Assembly (NCBI GenBank): GCA_025991245.1
Contig: BQMJ01000015.1
Coordinates: 1 to 64,000 of the forward strand
Source of the DNA: Galdieria partita
Lineage: Eukaryota; Rhodophyta; Bangiophyceae; Galdieriales; Galdieriaceae
Reading direction: 5' to 3'
Length of the DNA stretch: 64,000 nt
In this document: piece by piece, positions 11,901 to 23,362 of the stretch
Layout of the letters: each line of letters starts with the position of its first letter
How positions within the stretch are numbered: the stretch's first letter is position 1
Notes under the pieces: generated by a model
Database searches by the model: none
What the model saw: only the letters and a program-made list of their open reading frames with translations
Told to the model about the DNA's origin: nothing
Program-made: the position numbers and the translations under genes

Positions 11901-14168
11901 CTATTCTTTTTGTGTTAGGGAGTTGTATCGTTGGAATTCGTTTACAGACTGTCAGTGAAAAGTCAGCCCATTGAGTTGAATCAGACTCACTGTTGCACCC
12001 GATAATTCAGATTTCTTAACCCAAGTGAAAGTAACGAGAAAGCAACTGGAGATTTGGTAGCAATTGGATTTGACTTGTTGTTGACAAGGAGTTTTTCTTT
12101 CACCTCACAAGCCCAAACAGAACGTTGAGTTTTAAGATGGTTAGCGTGCAAATTGTTTGAATTGTAAACACTTGGTTAACGTTTTGTGAATCAAACGTTT
12201 TCAACAATTCCAGCTATATATGTGGTTGGGTTAAATAAGGACTCCAAAAGAGTGCTGATTACAGTTGTCAGGAATGAAGTTTGTCCCATACCCTAGAATG
12301 CTATCATAGAAGACTGTAGTGAGGAATGTGAATCAATCCTTATGTTGCTGAATAAAAATTCTACCCTGTGTTTCAATTCTGTGAAACAGGTATCAAGAAT
12401 TCCTAGACATATGGACGGTAACTAGTACTAGCAACTTTGACCGAGATTTTCTGGAAGGTATACTTTGAAGCAGACGGTGACTTTAGCAAAGTCAACGATA
12501 GTATATAGTGTCACAAAATTCAGCAGTCAACAACCGACCTTCCTGAAAGGATTCCAAGAATAGATAAGCCCAAATGAGTTGTACAGTCGTTGCTTCCAAA
12601 GATAAAATCTTTTTGCTCTAACAAAACTTGTAGAATGCCACAAGGGAAGAAATCAACAACAACTCAATGAGATACTTTTAAAGTATACAAAGTACTTTAA
12701 CAAGACACGAAGCAAGATTTCAAGTTACCAATTCGACTTGAATTTCCATTCTCATCTCACAGTTACTCTGAAAACAACGCATCAAATCTACAACAATTTT
12801 GTTAGAAACTTCAGTGTCTCGACAAAACTAAAATTCTGACAGTATCCAAAAATATTTCAAAACGTAAAGCCAAATCCACTTGTTCAACCTTTGAAACTTG
12901 GGTTCTCAAAGGAAGAGACGTAAATGTTTCAATACTCATAGCTCAGAATTGTGAACATCATACTATCAATAACTTTCGATTGAGACTTCTTTCTTGCAGC
13001 GAGTAACGAAAGTCGCAAGCTCTGATAAATTGGTGTGTTCCATTGCCTCTTTCATAAAGTGAAGAAAAATTTTGAACTCAACGATAACTTTACACGATAT
13101 CACTTTGAGTAGATGAGGTATTTTCAGCCTATTGTTCAAAGTTCACACATATTCGACAATGTTCGATTAGATAAGTGAAGTATCCACAAGGATAGATATC
13201 AGAAGTAGACAAATTGTAACTCTTCAAAGGAAGCATTGAGTTGAACGGATTCTTTCTCTTGTATGTATTGGATAACAACCTTTGATGTCTGATACTGTGA
13301 AGATTCTTTTGTAGACACTTGAACTTCTTTTAATCTAGTGGAGGTCTACATAGTCTGGTTGGTGGAGAAAAGACAAGCAATGGAATAGCTTAAACTGTAA
13401 GAGTGTTAAACAAGTATTAAAATCTCAGAGTATCTAAATTTTCCTTATCCGGAAGCATTGTTGATTTCAAAATATCTCTCAAGTCAATGAAAGAAATTAT
13501 TCAATCATAAAAATTTTTTTTCAAGAAGTCTCCTCAAGTTCATATATTCTTTCTCTAAGCAACTCCATATCAATATTCCATAGGAAACAAAGAAACACTA
13601 GATTTCTTGTTTGAATTCTAAAACATAGTTGTAACACAAATTATACAAACTATACAACTCTATAGATTGCAAAACTTGTTTTTTACTATTGAGACAAAAT
13701 TGGAAGGTCCTGTTGGTTTGTGACACAATTTGATTGAAGATCATTAATTGATTCTCAACGGATGATTAGTGAAACGTCTTTAAATATTTCCAGAGAGTTG
13801 GTTAGATACGAAGAAGTAGCTTGTCTTGAAACGAGTCACAGCAAGAATTAGGTTTGCTAGCAGTTGGATTCCAGATCTCAACTAAATGTGTAATAGAGAA
13901 ACAGGCTTTATGAAGACATGCAGTGTCATTGACTGTTCAAAAATCAGGCATAGTCAACTATAGTTCGTCTTTTTCACTTTCATAAGAGTCTCAAAATAGA
14001 CAAAAATTGAGATATGGAAATTGCAAAATATTCAACAAACACAAGACATAGCTGAGAATCTGCTTGGATCACTGCAAAATATCTTCAAAGCGGAGTTTCA
14101 TCCCTATTTCACAAGCTTATGTATAACAATTCCCTAATAAAACTACTTTCAAACAACACCCAATCAAA
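8901..14168. other. Noncoding subtelomeric region, A-rich on the top strand, with decayed repeat pieces
   Basis: The composition bias flips relative to the previous region: here the top strand is A-rich. No intact gene is visible. A less AT-rich island at about 9180-9500 can be read as a short protein-like segment but has no recognisable domain. Pieces at about 9750-10430 and 12610-12740 match sequences at 31.3-31.9 kb and 19.8-19.9 kb, so at least part of the region is old duplicated accessory DNA. A short run of ACT/ACA triplets lies near 11370-11395. Confidence 0.55.
9750..10430 (+). repeat. Dispersed accessory repeat, copy 1
   Basis: This stretch matches the reverse complement of about 31257-31900 over most of its length. 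Shared landmarks in order include TTTACTGG followed by TTCAA, CCCACAACTTGG, GAACTGTTTGCAA, TACCAGTATCA, GGTCGAGTATTTC and a tail containing AGACCAAGTGTCGCATATTC. The similarity is high in blocks and weak between them. The other copy reads as a short protein-like segment, so the repeat may descend from a coding element. The element family is not recognised. Confidence 0.6.
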
Positions 14169-14611
14169 CTACGCTGCCTTGTAACAGACTTTATTGGATC
14201 GATTACTAAAACTCAGTGCAAATTCCGAATCTTTTATCAAGGCATTATTCTCGAAATAGACACAGCTAGTTTTCACTCGAAGACCAGAAACTACAAAGCA
14301 AGTTGCCTCGTTAGAAGTGTTTTTCGCAGAGATACTTAGTATTAGACAATCCAAGGAGTCACTACAATTTGAATGAAAAACAATGTTCAAAGAGAAACTT
14401 GGACTGTCAAAAGGAATTCAAAATGAGGTATAACTAGTAAAGCTCCATCTGTACAACCTAAACAAAGTCCTCCTTGGAAAGTGCCAACAACAAATTTCGA
14501 AGCAAGCTTTATATCCATCAAAGTGGTAATCACACTAAACGAAACAAGCAAACAAACTATCTTCTGAAGATGACTAAGTTTCCAAATATGTTTTTCTCCC
14601 ACTGTAACCAT
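14169..14611 (-). pseudogene. Possible gene remnant of unknown family
   Basis: Two consecutive reading frames on the minus strand (14611-14387 and 14390-14169) could be joined by a short intron-like segment. The first begins MVTVGEKHIWKLSHLQKIVC and has a strongly hydrophobic, beta-rich character; the second continues in the same style. The pattern faintly resembles a piece of a beta-propeller protein, but no motif is decisive. It is too short for a complete protein of that kind. It sits between noncoding subtelomeric DNA and the whole NTPase gene and may be a fragment left by rearrangement. Confidence 0.25.
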
Positions 14612-14814
14612 ACAAAGTTCTGGAAGTGAGTCAACAAGTTATCTGTATCCACTGTGAAATAAATTCACTTTGTCGAAAAAGAAGCAACAAAGTCATCTGC
14701 AAGCCGCAGACATAAACTATGCAATACTTTTGTTCCCATAGAACAACGACTTTATCATTTGAGATTCAATTTGTTGTTGGTGGTTTGTTGAGGCGGTTGT
14801 TGCGAGAGTACAGA

Positions 14815-17445
14815 ATGGATATGTTCTCTTTTAAATGTGTTAAACATCCCCTTGTCAATCGTGAGTCCGCACTGTTGCAAGTTATAGAAGCTTTTCAAGC
14901 CTCTTATGTTTGGGATGAGCAAGGTTTCTCTGGAGTACAACGGCCACACGTTTCTATCGCTCCCCAAATGTATGGGAGTGGCAAAAGCACGTTTGGCCAA
15001 AACTTCCAAACGTTTGTTTCCATGAACAAACAGTTTTTGTTGCACTATTTAGATAAAGTGGGTCTCCCTGGCATCGCAAAAGGGGACAATATAGGGAAAC
15101 GTTCTCTAGACGCACTATTAAACGAGACTTTATATGTTGTGTTGAATCTTCTCGATGTGCCGAGAGGAAGATGTTTTGAAGATACGCTTTTTGAGTGGAT
15201 AAGCAGGGAGGCACTTTCCCAGTTTCCAAACAGTGCAGATTTACTTTCTCAAGTTCTCTCCTGTATTGGTAGTCCAGAAGAATGGTTTCAGAAACTCTTG
15301 CAAGTAACCAAGAAACGTTATTTATATCTGTTTATTGATGAAATTGAAGCTTTGGAAGGCGACAAATTCGCCATGTTTAAAGATTTGACGGTTACACGAG
15401 GAACAAGTCGAGTGCACAACGTGTACTGTGCCTTTTTTAGAGTTTTATCAAAAATGTTACTTGAACCTTTTGTCATTTGTATTGTTGCGGGGAGGTCGGA
15501 TTGTATAATTAGTAGAGAAGAGGATGCAATGCCTTCCCGAATAACGTTAAATTTTCTTCGGCTGGATCCTTTTTCAGAAGCAACTATCAAGTACTTTATA
15601 CAGAATGTTACTTGTCATAATGAACCTATTCAAAAAGTATTATTTCCTAGTCATCCTGAGGGACACGATTGGTTCTTCAAACAAGTGTATGATTATACAG
15701 GTGGTGTTCCTTACCATGTTGTTCATGCTTTAAATGAATTGGGAAACAAATGTGAACGTTGGAATAGTTTTCGTGATCTTTCAGAGGATGAAATGAAAGT
15801 GAAAATGGAAAGAATTGCTCCGAATTTTTCTCTCGTAGTAACTCTTTCTCGCATGACACCCAAATCAATGATTGTTTTTTCTTCTATGCTTCTTGCGAGT
15901 ATATTTGAATTTCGTATTCCAAAGAGAGAGATTCTGTTTGGTGGTTTAGGAAGTTATCCTGAATATGTTTTGGAGATTGCCAACCATTTTGGTTTTTATT
16001 ATGTGAGTTGCTCGAGAAGTGAACAAGACGAAGCAAGCAGGATACCCGTTGAAGACAGCGATGAAACATATTTCAAGTTGGTTTTCCCAAAGATTGTACT
16101 AAAGCATATTCAATCGCGATATTGGAATATTCCTCCTATTCGTTTTGTTTGTAGTTTATTTTCATCGATCAGTCGATTGGATTCACTTTCAATTAGTCGT
16201 GGTTCCAAATTTGAAATTATATTTACTCTTATTCTTTATGTTCGATGGTGTTTCTGTTCCAAACTAGGAGAATTGAGTATATTTCGACATAGTTTTATAG
16301 AACATATATCAATAGAATCTACTAAAACCATTGGCAGCTCAAAAGTGGATCCTATTCCCAATTATGTTCCAGCATTTAGTTCGGCAGTGAGTGGAATCCA
16401 TAGTGCTAACGAAGAAACTTACCATGTCACTGCTTGGAAACCATTTTTTGAAAAGTATTTATCAAAAGATGGAATATTTGTTCCTATTCGACAAAATTCC
16501 AATGGACCTGATGTTCTTATTCGAGTAACAGATATGAAAGACAATTCTTTCCTTGCTATTCAAGGTGAATCTTCTTCAGAGCAAACACCTATGGAGACTG
16601 AAACCACCAAGAAGAGAGTATATTTGATAGGCATTGCATTGAAATGTTTTCAGTTGTCAAGTTCTGGTGTTGGGCGCTCAATGATTAAGGCAGAAGTTGC
16701 TAAATTTTTACATCCAGTGGCGTCACAGCTTGAATTGATGCAGAATAATTTAAGAGCCATTCAGTTGATTGTAAGCGACAAGTATACTGAAGAAGTTTCC
16801 AGACAATTTAGGAATAATCAGAATTGGATATTGAATAGTGGAGTTTATTATGAAGACAATAATAATAATATTGTTTACAGTTGTATCAACTCTGAGATAC
16901 AACCACAGAATATACGACAAGAATGGTTATGCATACCTCCTCATTGTCAAGTTGTAGTATGTTCAACTACATCTTTGCGAACTTTTTTAGGTTGCAAGAC
17001 TAGTCAAGATCTTGAAAGAGTGTTTGGAGACAATGCTGGATGGTTGGAACAACTGAAACCACTTTATGATTTGTTGAGCGATTCATTTGTTGATTTATTA
17101 AGACGTATTCCATTTGAAGAATCTGTAAGGAATAGTGGAATGATGGAAAGAAGAAATACTCATCCAAGGATGGATATGAATGTGATGCAAGTGAGAGGCG
17201 AAGAAAATGTTGCATCCAGTTCTATGAGTTCTTCATTTGATTGGAAGACTTTTTTAAGAGAATATTGTGGTTTTGCTGAGGCTCCTGTAATTGAATATTA
17301 CTCTCGTCAACTGAATTTGTTCACTCCAAAGTCTTTTCCTTATTTAAATGATACACGTTTATCGCGCTATGGTATAGCAGATCAGGACATTCCCTTGATT
17401 ATTGACGGAATACATGAGTTTCTTGAGAAACAAGACAAACAATGA
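14815..17445 (+). CDS. P-loop NTPase with PD-(D/E)XK-like nuclease and SAM-like domains (long form, whole copy)
   Basis: This single-exon gene encodes 876 residues. The start at 14815 was preferred over an upstream ATG at 14719 because the decayed paralogue at 25.6 kb has a matching ATG at the same place. Residues 54-58 are GSGKS (Walker A), 171-176 are YLFIDE (Walker B), a sensor-1-like strand ends in AGR near 225-227, and TGGVP lies at 295-299, typical of archaeal-type and STAND-like ATPases. A winged-helix-like stretch follows. Residues about 460-750 resemble a restriction-endonuclease fold: FE at 466-467, PD at 565-566 and a strand ending A-L-K at 608-610, where the usual second acidic residue is alanine. 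A polar linker leads to a SAM-like domain at about 808-871. The exact family is inferred: archaeal ATPase plus DUF234-like, or Crinkler/RHS-like. Substrate and partner are unknown. The absence of introns contrasts with the core genes. Confidence 0.8.
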   Translation: MDMFSFKCVKHPLVNRESALLQVIEAFQASYVWDEQGFSGVQRPHVSIAPQMYGSGKSTFGQNFQTFVSMNKQFLLHYLDKVGLPGIAKGDNIGKRSLDALLNETLYVVLNLLDVPRGRCFEDTLFEWISREALSQFPNSADLLSQVLSCIGSPEEWFQKLLQVTKKRYLYLFIDEIEALEGDKFAMFKDLTVTRGTSRVHNVYCAFFRVLSKMLLEPFVICIVAGRSDCIISREEDAMPSRITLNFLRLDPFSEATIKYFIQNVTCHNEPIQKVLFPSHPEGHDWFFKQVYDYTGGVPYHVVHALNELGNKCERWNSFRDLSEDEMKVKMERIAPNFSLVVTLSRMTPKSMIVFSSMLLASIFEFRIPKREILFGGLGSYPEYVLEIANHFGFYYVSCSRSEQDEASRIPVEDSDETYFKLVFPKIVLKHIQSRYWNIPPIRFVCSLFSSISRLDSLSISRGSKFEIIFTLILYVRWCFCSKLGELSIFRHSFIEHISIESTKTIGSSKVDPIPNYVPAFSSAVSGIHSANEETYHVTAWKPFFEKYLSKDGIFVPIRQNSNGPDVLIRVTDMKDNSFLAIQGESSSEQTPMETETTKKRVYLIGIALKCFQLSSSGVGRSMIKAEVAKFLHPVASQLELMQNNLRAIQLIVSDKYTEEVSRQFRNNQNWILNSGVYYEDNNNNIVYSCINSEIQPQNIRQEWLCIPPHCQVVVCSTTSLRTFLGCKTSQDLERVFGDNAGWLEQLKPLYDLLSDSFVDLLRRIPFEESVRNSGMMERRNTHPRMDMNVMQVRGEENVASSSMSSSFDWKTFLREYCGFAEAPVIEYYSRQLNLFTPKSFPYLNDTRLSRYGIADQDIPLIIDGIHEFLEKQDKQ

Positions 17446-18427
17446 ATGTGTATTCTATTGGAAGATGAACAGCTTTATGCTTGGTTTAACCAATTTTAAA
17501 ATGGAAATTAGACAGTTTGATAAAGGTCAACTTGGTGTTAAAAATAACGAGTCTACTGAACGTTATGAACGATCAAAACACTTTGAGATTTGTACAACAC
17601 TAAGAAGACGAGATAGATTGAGGCAGCCAAATATGTTGCCAAATATTTCTTTGTAAGAAGTTTGGCGTGAGGCCTTTGTCAGCAGACTCGTGATTCGCTT
17701 TCTATTGACACGCCTTACTTTTCATCGATAAATACAACAGCGTGATCTAAAAAGGATTCGTGTTGATATACAACTTGAAGAGCAATACCGTTAGTTTCAA
17801 CAGTTGCATCGTTTCTTAGAAAATAAAGATCCAACATCCTCATTTTGAAAGTTAAACAATTGGATAAACTTTTCTAGTTGAATGGAATGGAATGGCAACG
17901 TGAGCTTCTCATCTAGATGAGTTGATAAAATTATTTTCAAGGAATGGTCCACAATAGGGGAAATTCTCTAATTCGAGAAGCAATAATATATGGAGATAAT
18001 GAATTCAATAAGATGAAGCTCGAGCAATTGATGAGAAACATGACTTTAAGTGTAATAGCCATAACACATTCTCTAATATGAAAATAAGAACTAGGAATAT
18101 GCAAGAGAATGTAACGCATTCTGCAAGACATTTTGCACAAAAAATTTGATGACTTCTTATAGAGTATTTTCTAATGAATCTAAAACTCAAGGCTTATTGA
18201 AAACAAAGCAAGATATCCTTTCCGAGAATTGCGTATCTATGCAGCATCAACGATTGAGCTTATACTTCAGCAAATTTTCAAACTTACAAGTCTTTTCACG
18301 TAGAAGCAGCGTTGGAGGTACATAAATAGAAGAAAAAATTATTTTCTAAGCTGACTCGAAGAAGATGATATTATTTTCAGTTTTCATGACCCTGTTTTCA
18401 ATCTCGTTGTTCTTCACCTAGTCGACT
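17446..18427. other. Intergenic accessory DNA
   Basis: About 1 kb without a recognisable gene. A frame starting inside the end of the preceding gene runs to about 17656 but has no motif and is probably chance. I see no repeat units or RNA gene here. Confidence 0.5.
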
Positions 18428-18590
18428 ATGTCGCTTGCCTTGCAAAGACGAGAAATTTATGAAACTGTGGTTGTAGGCCGAGAGCAAGACATTTATTTAG
18501 TGATTGGACTGTAGTAAGAGTTGCAGTTTGGCCGCCAACTCGATCGTTCTCTGAAGCCAGTCATCCCTTTCGTCCCACATCTCTTCGAGG
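18428..18590 (+). pseudogene. Short fragment of the NTPase-nuclease family (short form, front end)
   Basis: The DNA here matches the first part of the short-form copy at 20484: it shares the start region, the segment around GAACTCGATCGTTCT-like sequence and the CCACATCTCTT block. It covers only the region before and up to the P-loop and is broken, with several differences. It is a fossil fragment showing that the family once had at least one more member in this cluster. Confidence 0.7.
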
Positions 18591-18594
18591 ATCA

Positions 18595-18979
18595 ATGACA
18601 AGTTCCCAAAGTGGCCAACAACGTAATAAGAAGAGGAGACGAGTGAGAGTATCAGATAAGCCTCAGTTACTAAGCTTAATCGGTTTGATTTTGAATGAAG
18701 AATTTACTATCACGTTAGAGGAAGATGACTCTGGAAGGATTGCAGATTTTTGTTTATTGGATTCCAAAGGTATTGATTGGCGAGACTGCATAAGTATTGT
18801 CTATGTTACTCCATTACCATTTAAGGAGGCCAAAGGTAGTTTATCAGTACCAGACTATATTGAGTTTCTTTGTAGTGAAGGCTTTTCTGAAAGATTTTGA
18901 GTTTTGTTGGAAAAGTGATGTTTTACGATCCTTTGATGGAAGCAGAGTTGTTTTGAGCTTTACGATTTACAAAGACTAG
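18595..18979 (+). pseudogene. Unrecognised coding remnant
   Basis: An open frame of 101 codons from ATG at 18595 starts MTSSQSGQQRNKKRRRVRVS and continues with alternating acidic and hydrophobic segments. A second frame overlapping its end continues in a similar protein-like style to 18979, so the original coding unit may have been longer. It directly follows the NTPase-family fragment at 18428, but I see no similarity to that family. The basic start could be a nuclear localisation signal. I do not recognise the protein. Confidence 0.3.
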
Positions 18980-20483
18980 GACAAATGATATGTTTTGAAT
19001 ATTTTATTTGCTTAACTGGCAAGGCAATGATGAATCATTGTGGAAGAAGAAAGTCTGATATGGATGATTGGTTTACAATAATAGAAGATGTATATATCCT
19101 AAACAAAGTCATTTTTAGCGCGTTGGATGAAAATCAACACACAACCTAAATTTCAAGTAAGCAGCTTTGGAGAGTGTCTTTATTGGGTATCGCCAGCTGT
19201 ATAGAATTACCTTGTTTCAAACTTGGAGACATGCTTTTCAGCCAAACATTCATTCAGAAACTATCTAAGAAACTCTTGAAATCTGTCAGATAAACGAATC
19301 TTTGTCAATGAAACTGTTGGAGGAGAAATTGTCAATCACAAAGAGAACCAAGCACCTATGAACAACGACACATAAGTTATCACTTTGAAGGCAAGTATAT
19401 TGATAAAAGACAACTAATCAGCTTCTAATTCAGCTTATGTACAGACCAAGTGTTTCATAATCCATAGAGTACAATTGAATTTTAAAGAAATGGAGGATCA
19501 ATTATTGACTCTATCTACTTTGTCAGTTCTGTATAGGAAAACTCTCAATGACATCATCGTATTGGGACTCACATGACAAGTACCTGTGGAGACAACGTTC
19601 CGTTGAATTGATCTTGGCAAATATATACTCTAATTTCCATTACTCGCTATACACAACTGAGAAAGTCTGGAAAATTTCAAAAAAGCTACTCTCCAAATAC
19701 CAACACTCAAACACTGACAATTCTGGAAAAACTAAGAGCACTTGAATAGTAGAGAAACCAATTGAGTTGTCAAGTGTTTCTTCCAATCTTGTCTGCTCTA
19801 GTAAAGCAGTCATATATTGCAAGAATAGAGAAAAAGCAACAACTGAATGAGATATTTTCAAAATATACTTCCAAATTACTTGCACAAGTAGTGAAACAAG
19901 CTAAAGTTGAAAGTTGGCTATGTTCCACTTGTCGCACTATCTTGTTCCCTTGACACCCTAAAGAAAAGTTTCCTAATGTTTACGAGAACAATCAAACTGT
20001 TTACATCTGCTACAAATGTATGACGACACCACATCTAACAAAACAACAGAAATCGAGTAGTGAATGACATTTAACGTTTGAAGTATTGTTGCGTTGTGGA
20101 TAAGGAGTGTTTTTGGGAGAATGAATTACAATCCAATTTTCTAAGAAATAGATTTAGAAGAACTTTTCCTTTCTTCCTGTTTTTATAGCATATATACTCT
20201 TTCCATTCTAGAGCTTATGAAGAAAAGGAACCTTCAAACTGAAACTACCATTGTGATGAATGGGGTAGAAGTTATAATGCTCAGTGTATAACAAAAAACT
20301 AGGCAATGCTTTTTCTTCAAATTTACATTTCAATATGAAATATGTTCCATCATTGTTTGAGAATATAAATAAGAAAGAAGTTCGTTCTATAGAAATAGCT
20401 GTGAAGAAGAAAAGCTATTTTCGTCGTCGTCGGGAAAATTCGCGTTGGCATTTTTCTGACTCATTTTCAACACCTCGTCCACT
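18980..20483. other. Accessory DNA with repeat pieces and a zinc-ribbon-like remnant
   Basis: No whole gene is visible. About 19360-19560 matches the tail of the dispersed repeat at 9.75-10.43 kb. About 19800-19930 matches 12610-12740. The plus-strand reading around 19762-20070 contains two Cys-x-x-Cys pairs (CSTC and CYKC) that resemble a zinc ribbon, but the frame is not continuously open. The stretch therefore looks like the remains of an unidentified element or gene. Confidence 0.45.
19360..19560 (+). repeat. Dispersed accessory repeat, partial copy 3
   Basis: The segment contains ACAGACCAAGTGTTTCATAA followed by a region ending in TTATTGACTCTATCTA, in the same order as the tail of the repeats at 10300-10430 and 31257-31330. 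Only the tail end of the repeat is recognisable. It has the same orientation as the copy at 9.75 kb. Confidence 0.5.
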
Positions 20484-22591
20484 ATGTCGAGTGTTTTCCA
20501 ACGACGAGATATGTATGACAGTGTTGTAGTAGATAGAGAGAAAGACGTGGTTTTAACAACTGGACAGTTGTACGGGTTGCAGGTTCGCCGGGAACTCGAT
20601 CGTTCTTTTAAACCAGTTATGCCTTTCGCCCCACATCTCTTTGGAAGCGGAAAGACACGTTTCGTAAAAAGTTATTTAGAACTCGTGAAGAACATGGGTG
20701 AAAGAGCACTAATAGGACCTGAGACCATAAGTGATTATGAAAAAGACCGCAGGAGATCCTTTTTGGACAAGTTACATGAAGCAGTTTTACTTTATGTGGA
20801 TTTGACAGAGCTCAAACCCACTGACCCGAAAGAAAAAAGTCTGAAGTGGGCTGTCTACTACTTATTATATCAATCGGCTTGTATTCAGGTCGGTATGTCG
20901 TTTATGAAACCTGAAGACGCCTACAAACAGATTTCTATCTATCCACAATTTTTACTTCCTGAGCTGCGGAAGATTTGGGTATTTCTTCTGATCAGTTTCT
21001 TCTTGTTGCTTTTGATGAAGTTGGTGTGTTGGATACAAGAGGACAATATTTTGATCTAGAAGTGAATGACGGTAGAGTTCGTCCTTACAACGACTTTTTT
21101 GGTATTCTTTGGGAACTTTGTCTAGAGGACAATGTATTCTTTATTGTTGTTGGAAAAAGTGAAGGCTTAAGTATACATAATAACGCAATTTCAGTATCCA
21201 GGGTTGAGTTGACGTTTATTCCTCTTTCACCACTTGAAAAGGATAGCATCATTGAACATTTGGAGAAAAGTTCTTCTTTTATGTTTACTGGGAGTCCTAA
21301 AGTTTCACAAATCCTTTGTCATCAACACTTTTCAACCAGTAAACTTGCAGAATTGTTACTAGAACTTACTGGTGGTGTTCCTGGTTTACTTGTGAAAGCA
21401 ATCAACTACCTTTTGCATTGTAAATTATCACAAGACCACTTGTTATTATCTAAAGAAAGCTTTTGGATGATAATGAATGATTCCATAGCAACAAATTATT
21501 GTGTTGATCCATTGTTGCCTCGTTTGAGTAGTCTTAGCGAGACGCGTCATCGTTTGTTAAAAATGCTTACTTTGTTGGCATTATATCATATTCGGTTTGA
21601 GTTGGATGAGCTTGTACACCTTAGCTCTACTTGTGATGTATTTCTGTTTGATCTAGTAACAGATATGTGCTTTTATCGTCGGTTGATTGTAGATGAAAAC
21701 CATCAAGAACGCTATGAAGTGTTGATTCCCAAGTTACTGATTGGATATATTGAGCAAAGTGTAAGGAACGATAGGTTGGAATGGTTACTATTACAAACCC
21801 TCAAGTCACAGCCTGTGGAATTCTTTTATGAATCAAAATGTCGAGTTTTCGAAGGTCTCGTTGCCACAATGTTTTATTTACATTTTTGTTATCACCCGAC
21901 AGACAGTTTGATGTTTTCTACTCTTGGTCAGTTGTCTCCTGTTTGGAAAGAGATGAATGTAAAGTTTTCCTCTGAATCTACTGCTTACTATATGAAATCT
22001 ATACATTATACTAGATCTACATCAGAAGTAGAGAGAACGACATTCGGTATCAATGACTGGAAAGAAATTGTGGAAGAAATGTTAGAATTCGAAAAGATAT
22101 ATATTCCATTTGAGCCAACATCTCGTAGTCCAGATATATTATTCAAGTTGCATGGAAGAACGAGCGGACAGAATTTGATTGTGGGTATTGCTTGTAAAGG
22201 ACGATGGAGTTCAAATGGTATTAGATGGAATGAAATAGTGGATGAAGCTTGCAAGTTTTTGCAACCAGTTCATGATCAAGTCTTGACTGTTCATCCTACA
22301 TTGCATTGCATGTTGGTCATCATGAGTACTAAGCTATCGACTAGTGTAGCAACTGACTTGAATCATTCTAGTCATTGTTATTCCTGTGGCGATAGAGTAG
22401 CAGGAGTTTTCACGATTCCTCTTAATTGTGAATTGATCATTCTTTCTGAATCAGATGTAGAAAACTTTATTGGTAAAGATATTTTGTCGAGTTTAAGGAG
22501 TGCTTTCAAGTCTACGGATAATCCACATTCGAGAAGTATTGGAATTTCAACAGTGCAAGAAATGGTTTTATCTCTTTCCAAAAATATTTAG
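20484..22591 (+). pseudogene. P-loop NTPase plus nuclease-like protein, short form (interrupted copy)
   Basis: This intronless copy would correspond to roughly 700 residues. It starts MSSVFQRRDMYDSVVVDREK and has a Walker A region with FGSGKT, a Walker B region with FDE, a VVGKSEG sensor-like strand and TGGVPG. The nuclease-like half contains FEG in the first helix, SPD and a strand VGIACKGRW, so A-x-K again replaces the usual acidic-x-K. It ends soon after the nuclease domain and lacks the SAM-like domain of the long form. The reading frame looks interrupted about once; both halves otherwise remain long and open, so decay is recent. It faces a similar copy at 23363-25467. Family assignment rests on motif order. 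Confidence 0.75.
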
Positions 22592-23362
22592 AAATAGCAT
22601 CTTATTTCTGTTTTTATCCATATTGGTTTGTTTATGAGAGAATTATTCGAAAAGTTCAATTTTTTTTTGTAAAGAAAGTCAATTTTCCATTATTTTTGTA
22701 CTATTTTATCGTATTTCGTCGAATAATTCTGAAACGAGTTTAGCAGTGCAACTGTACAATTTCATTACTGTTTACATATAAACTCGTTATCTACTGTTAC
22801 AAATTCAATGTCTTTGTGGTTAATGAGAAAGAACGAAGCTCTCTTTGTTTTTCTGTTTACCATTTCATAGAATGTCTTCAAGATTGGATTCAACTATATC
22901 TCACTTCCAACATGTTCTTCGTGGTTTTAAGAGTCCAATCAAGGAAAACTCAGAAAGTGACAACAAGTTAATTCTCGAGTTGTCAACTAGGTCGTCTTGT
23001 TCGTTACATGAGCTGGACACCAGTAAAACTGAGTTTCAAAAGTGAATACAATATAGTCGCTGGTATTATACTTACTGGAAACATCGAGTCAACATTATTC
23101 CAACAGGAATAAGGTATTCCTCTAGTGATACTGGAGTAGACAATCAGTTCATTTTAAAAATATGTACCTGAAGACTCCATCAAAAACCAAAAAGAGATGC
23201 AAGCAATTTTACAACTTGTGAACTTTTGACACTGTTCAACAGCAATCATCATCCAAGTATGGAATACAATGAGTACATTTTAAAAAAAGTTTTCAAACAT
23301 ATTTGGTTTACAGTTTGTCATAAAAACAACCGAATGAGTGATTGAATGTAAGAATTCAAACT
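22592..23362. other. Spacer between the two facing short-form copies
   Basis: About 770 bases separate the ends of the two inverted copies. A small plus-strand frame with ATG at 22872 encodes about 57 residues without any recognisable feature. The AT-rich stretch directly after 22591 could hold the 3' end signals of the upstream gene. I see no terminal repeats that would mark a transposon. Confidence 0.5.

Noticed and set aside
14719-14814. Extended N-terminus of the long NTPase from an ATG at 14719
   Set aside because: The homologous decayed copy aligns from the ATG at 25639, matching 14815, and the extra 32 residues have no counterpart.
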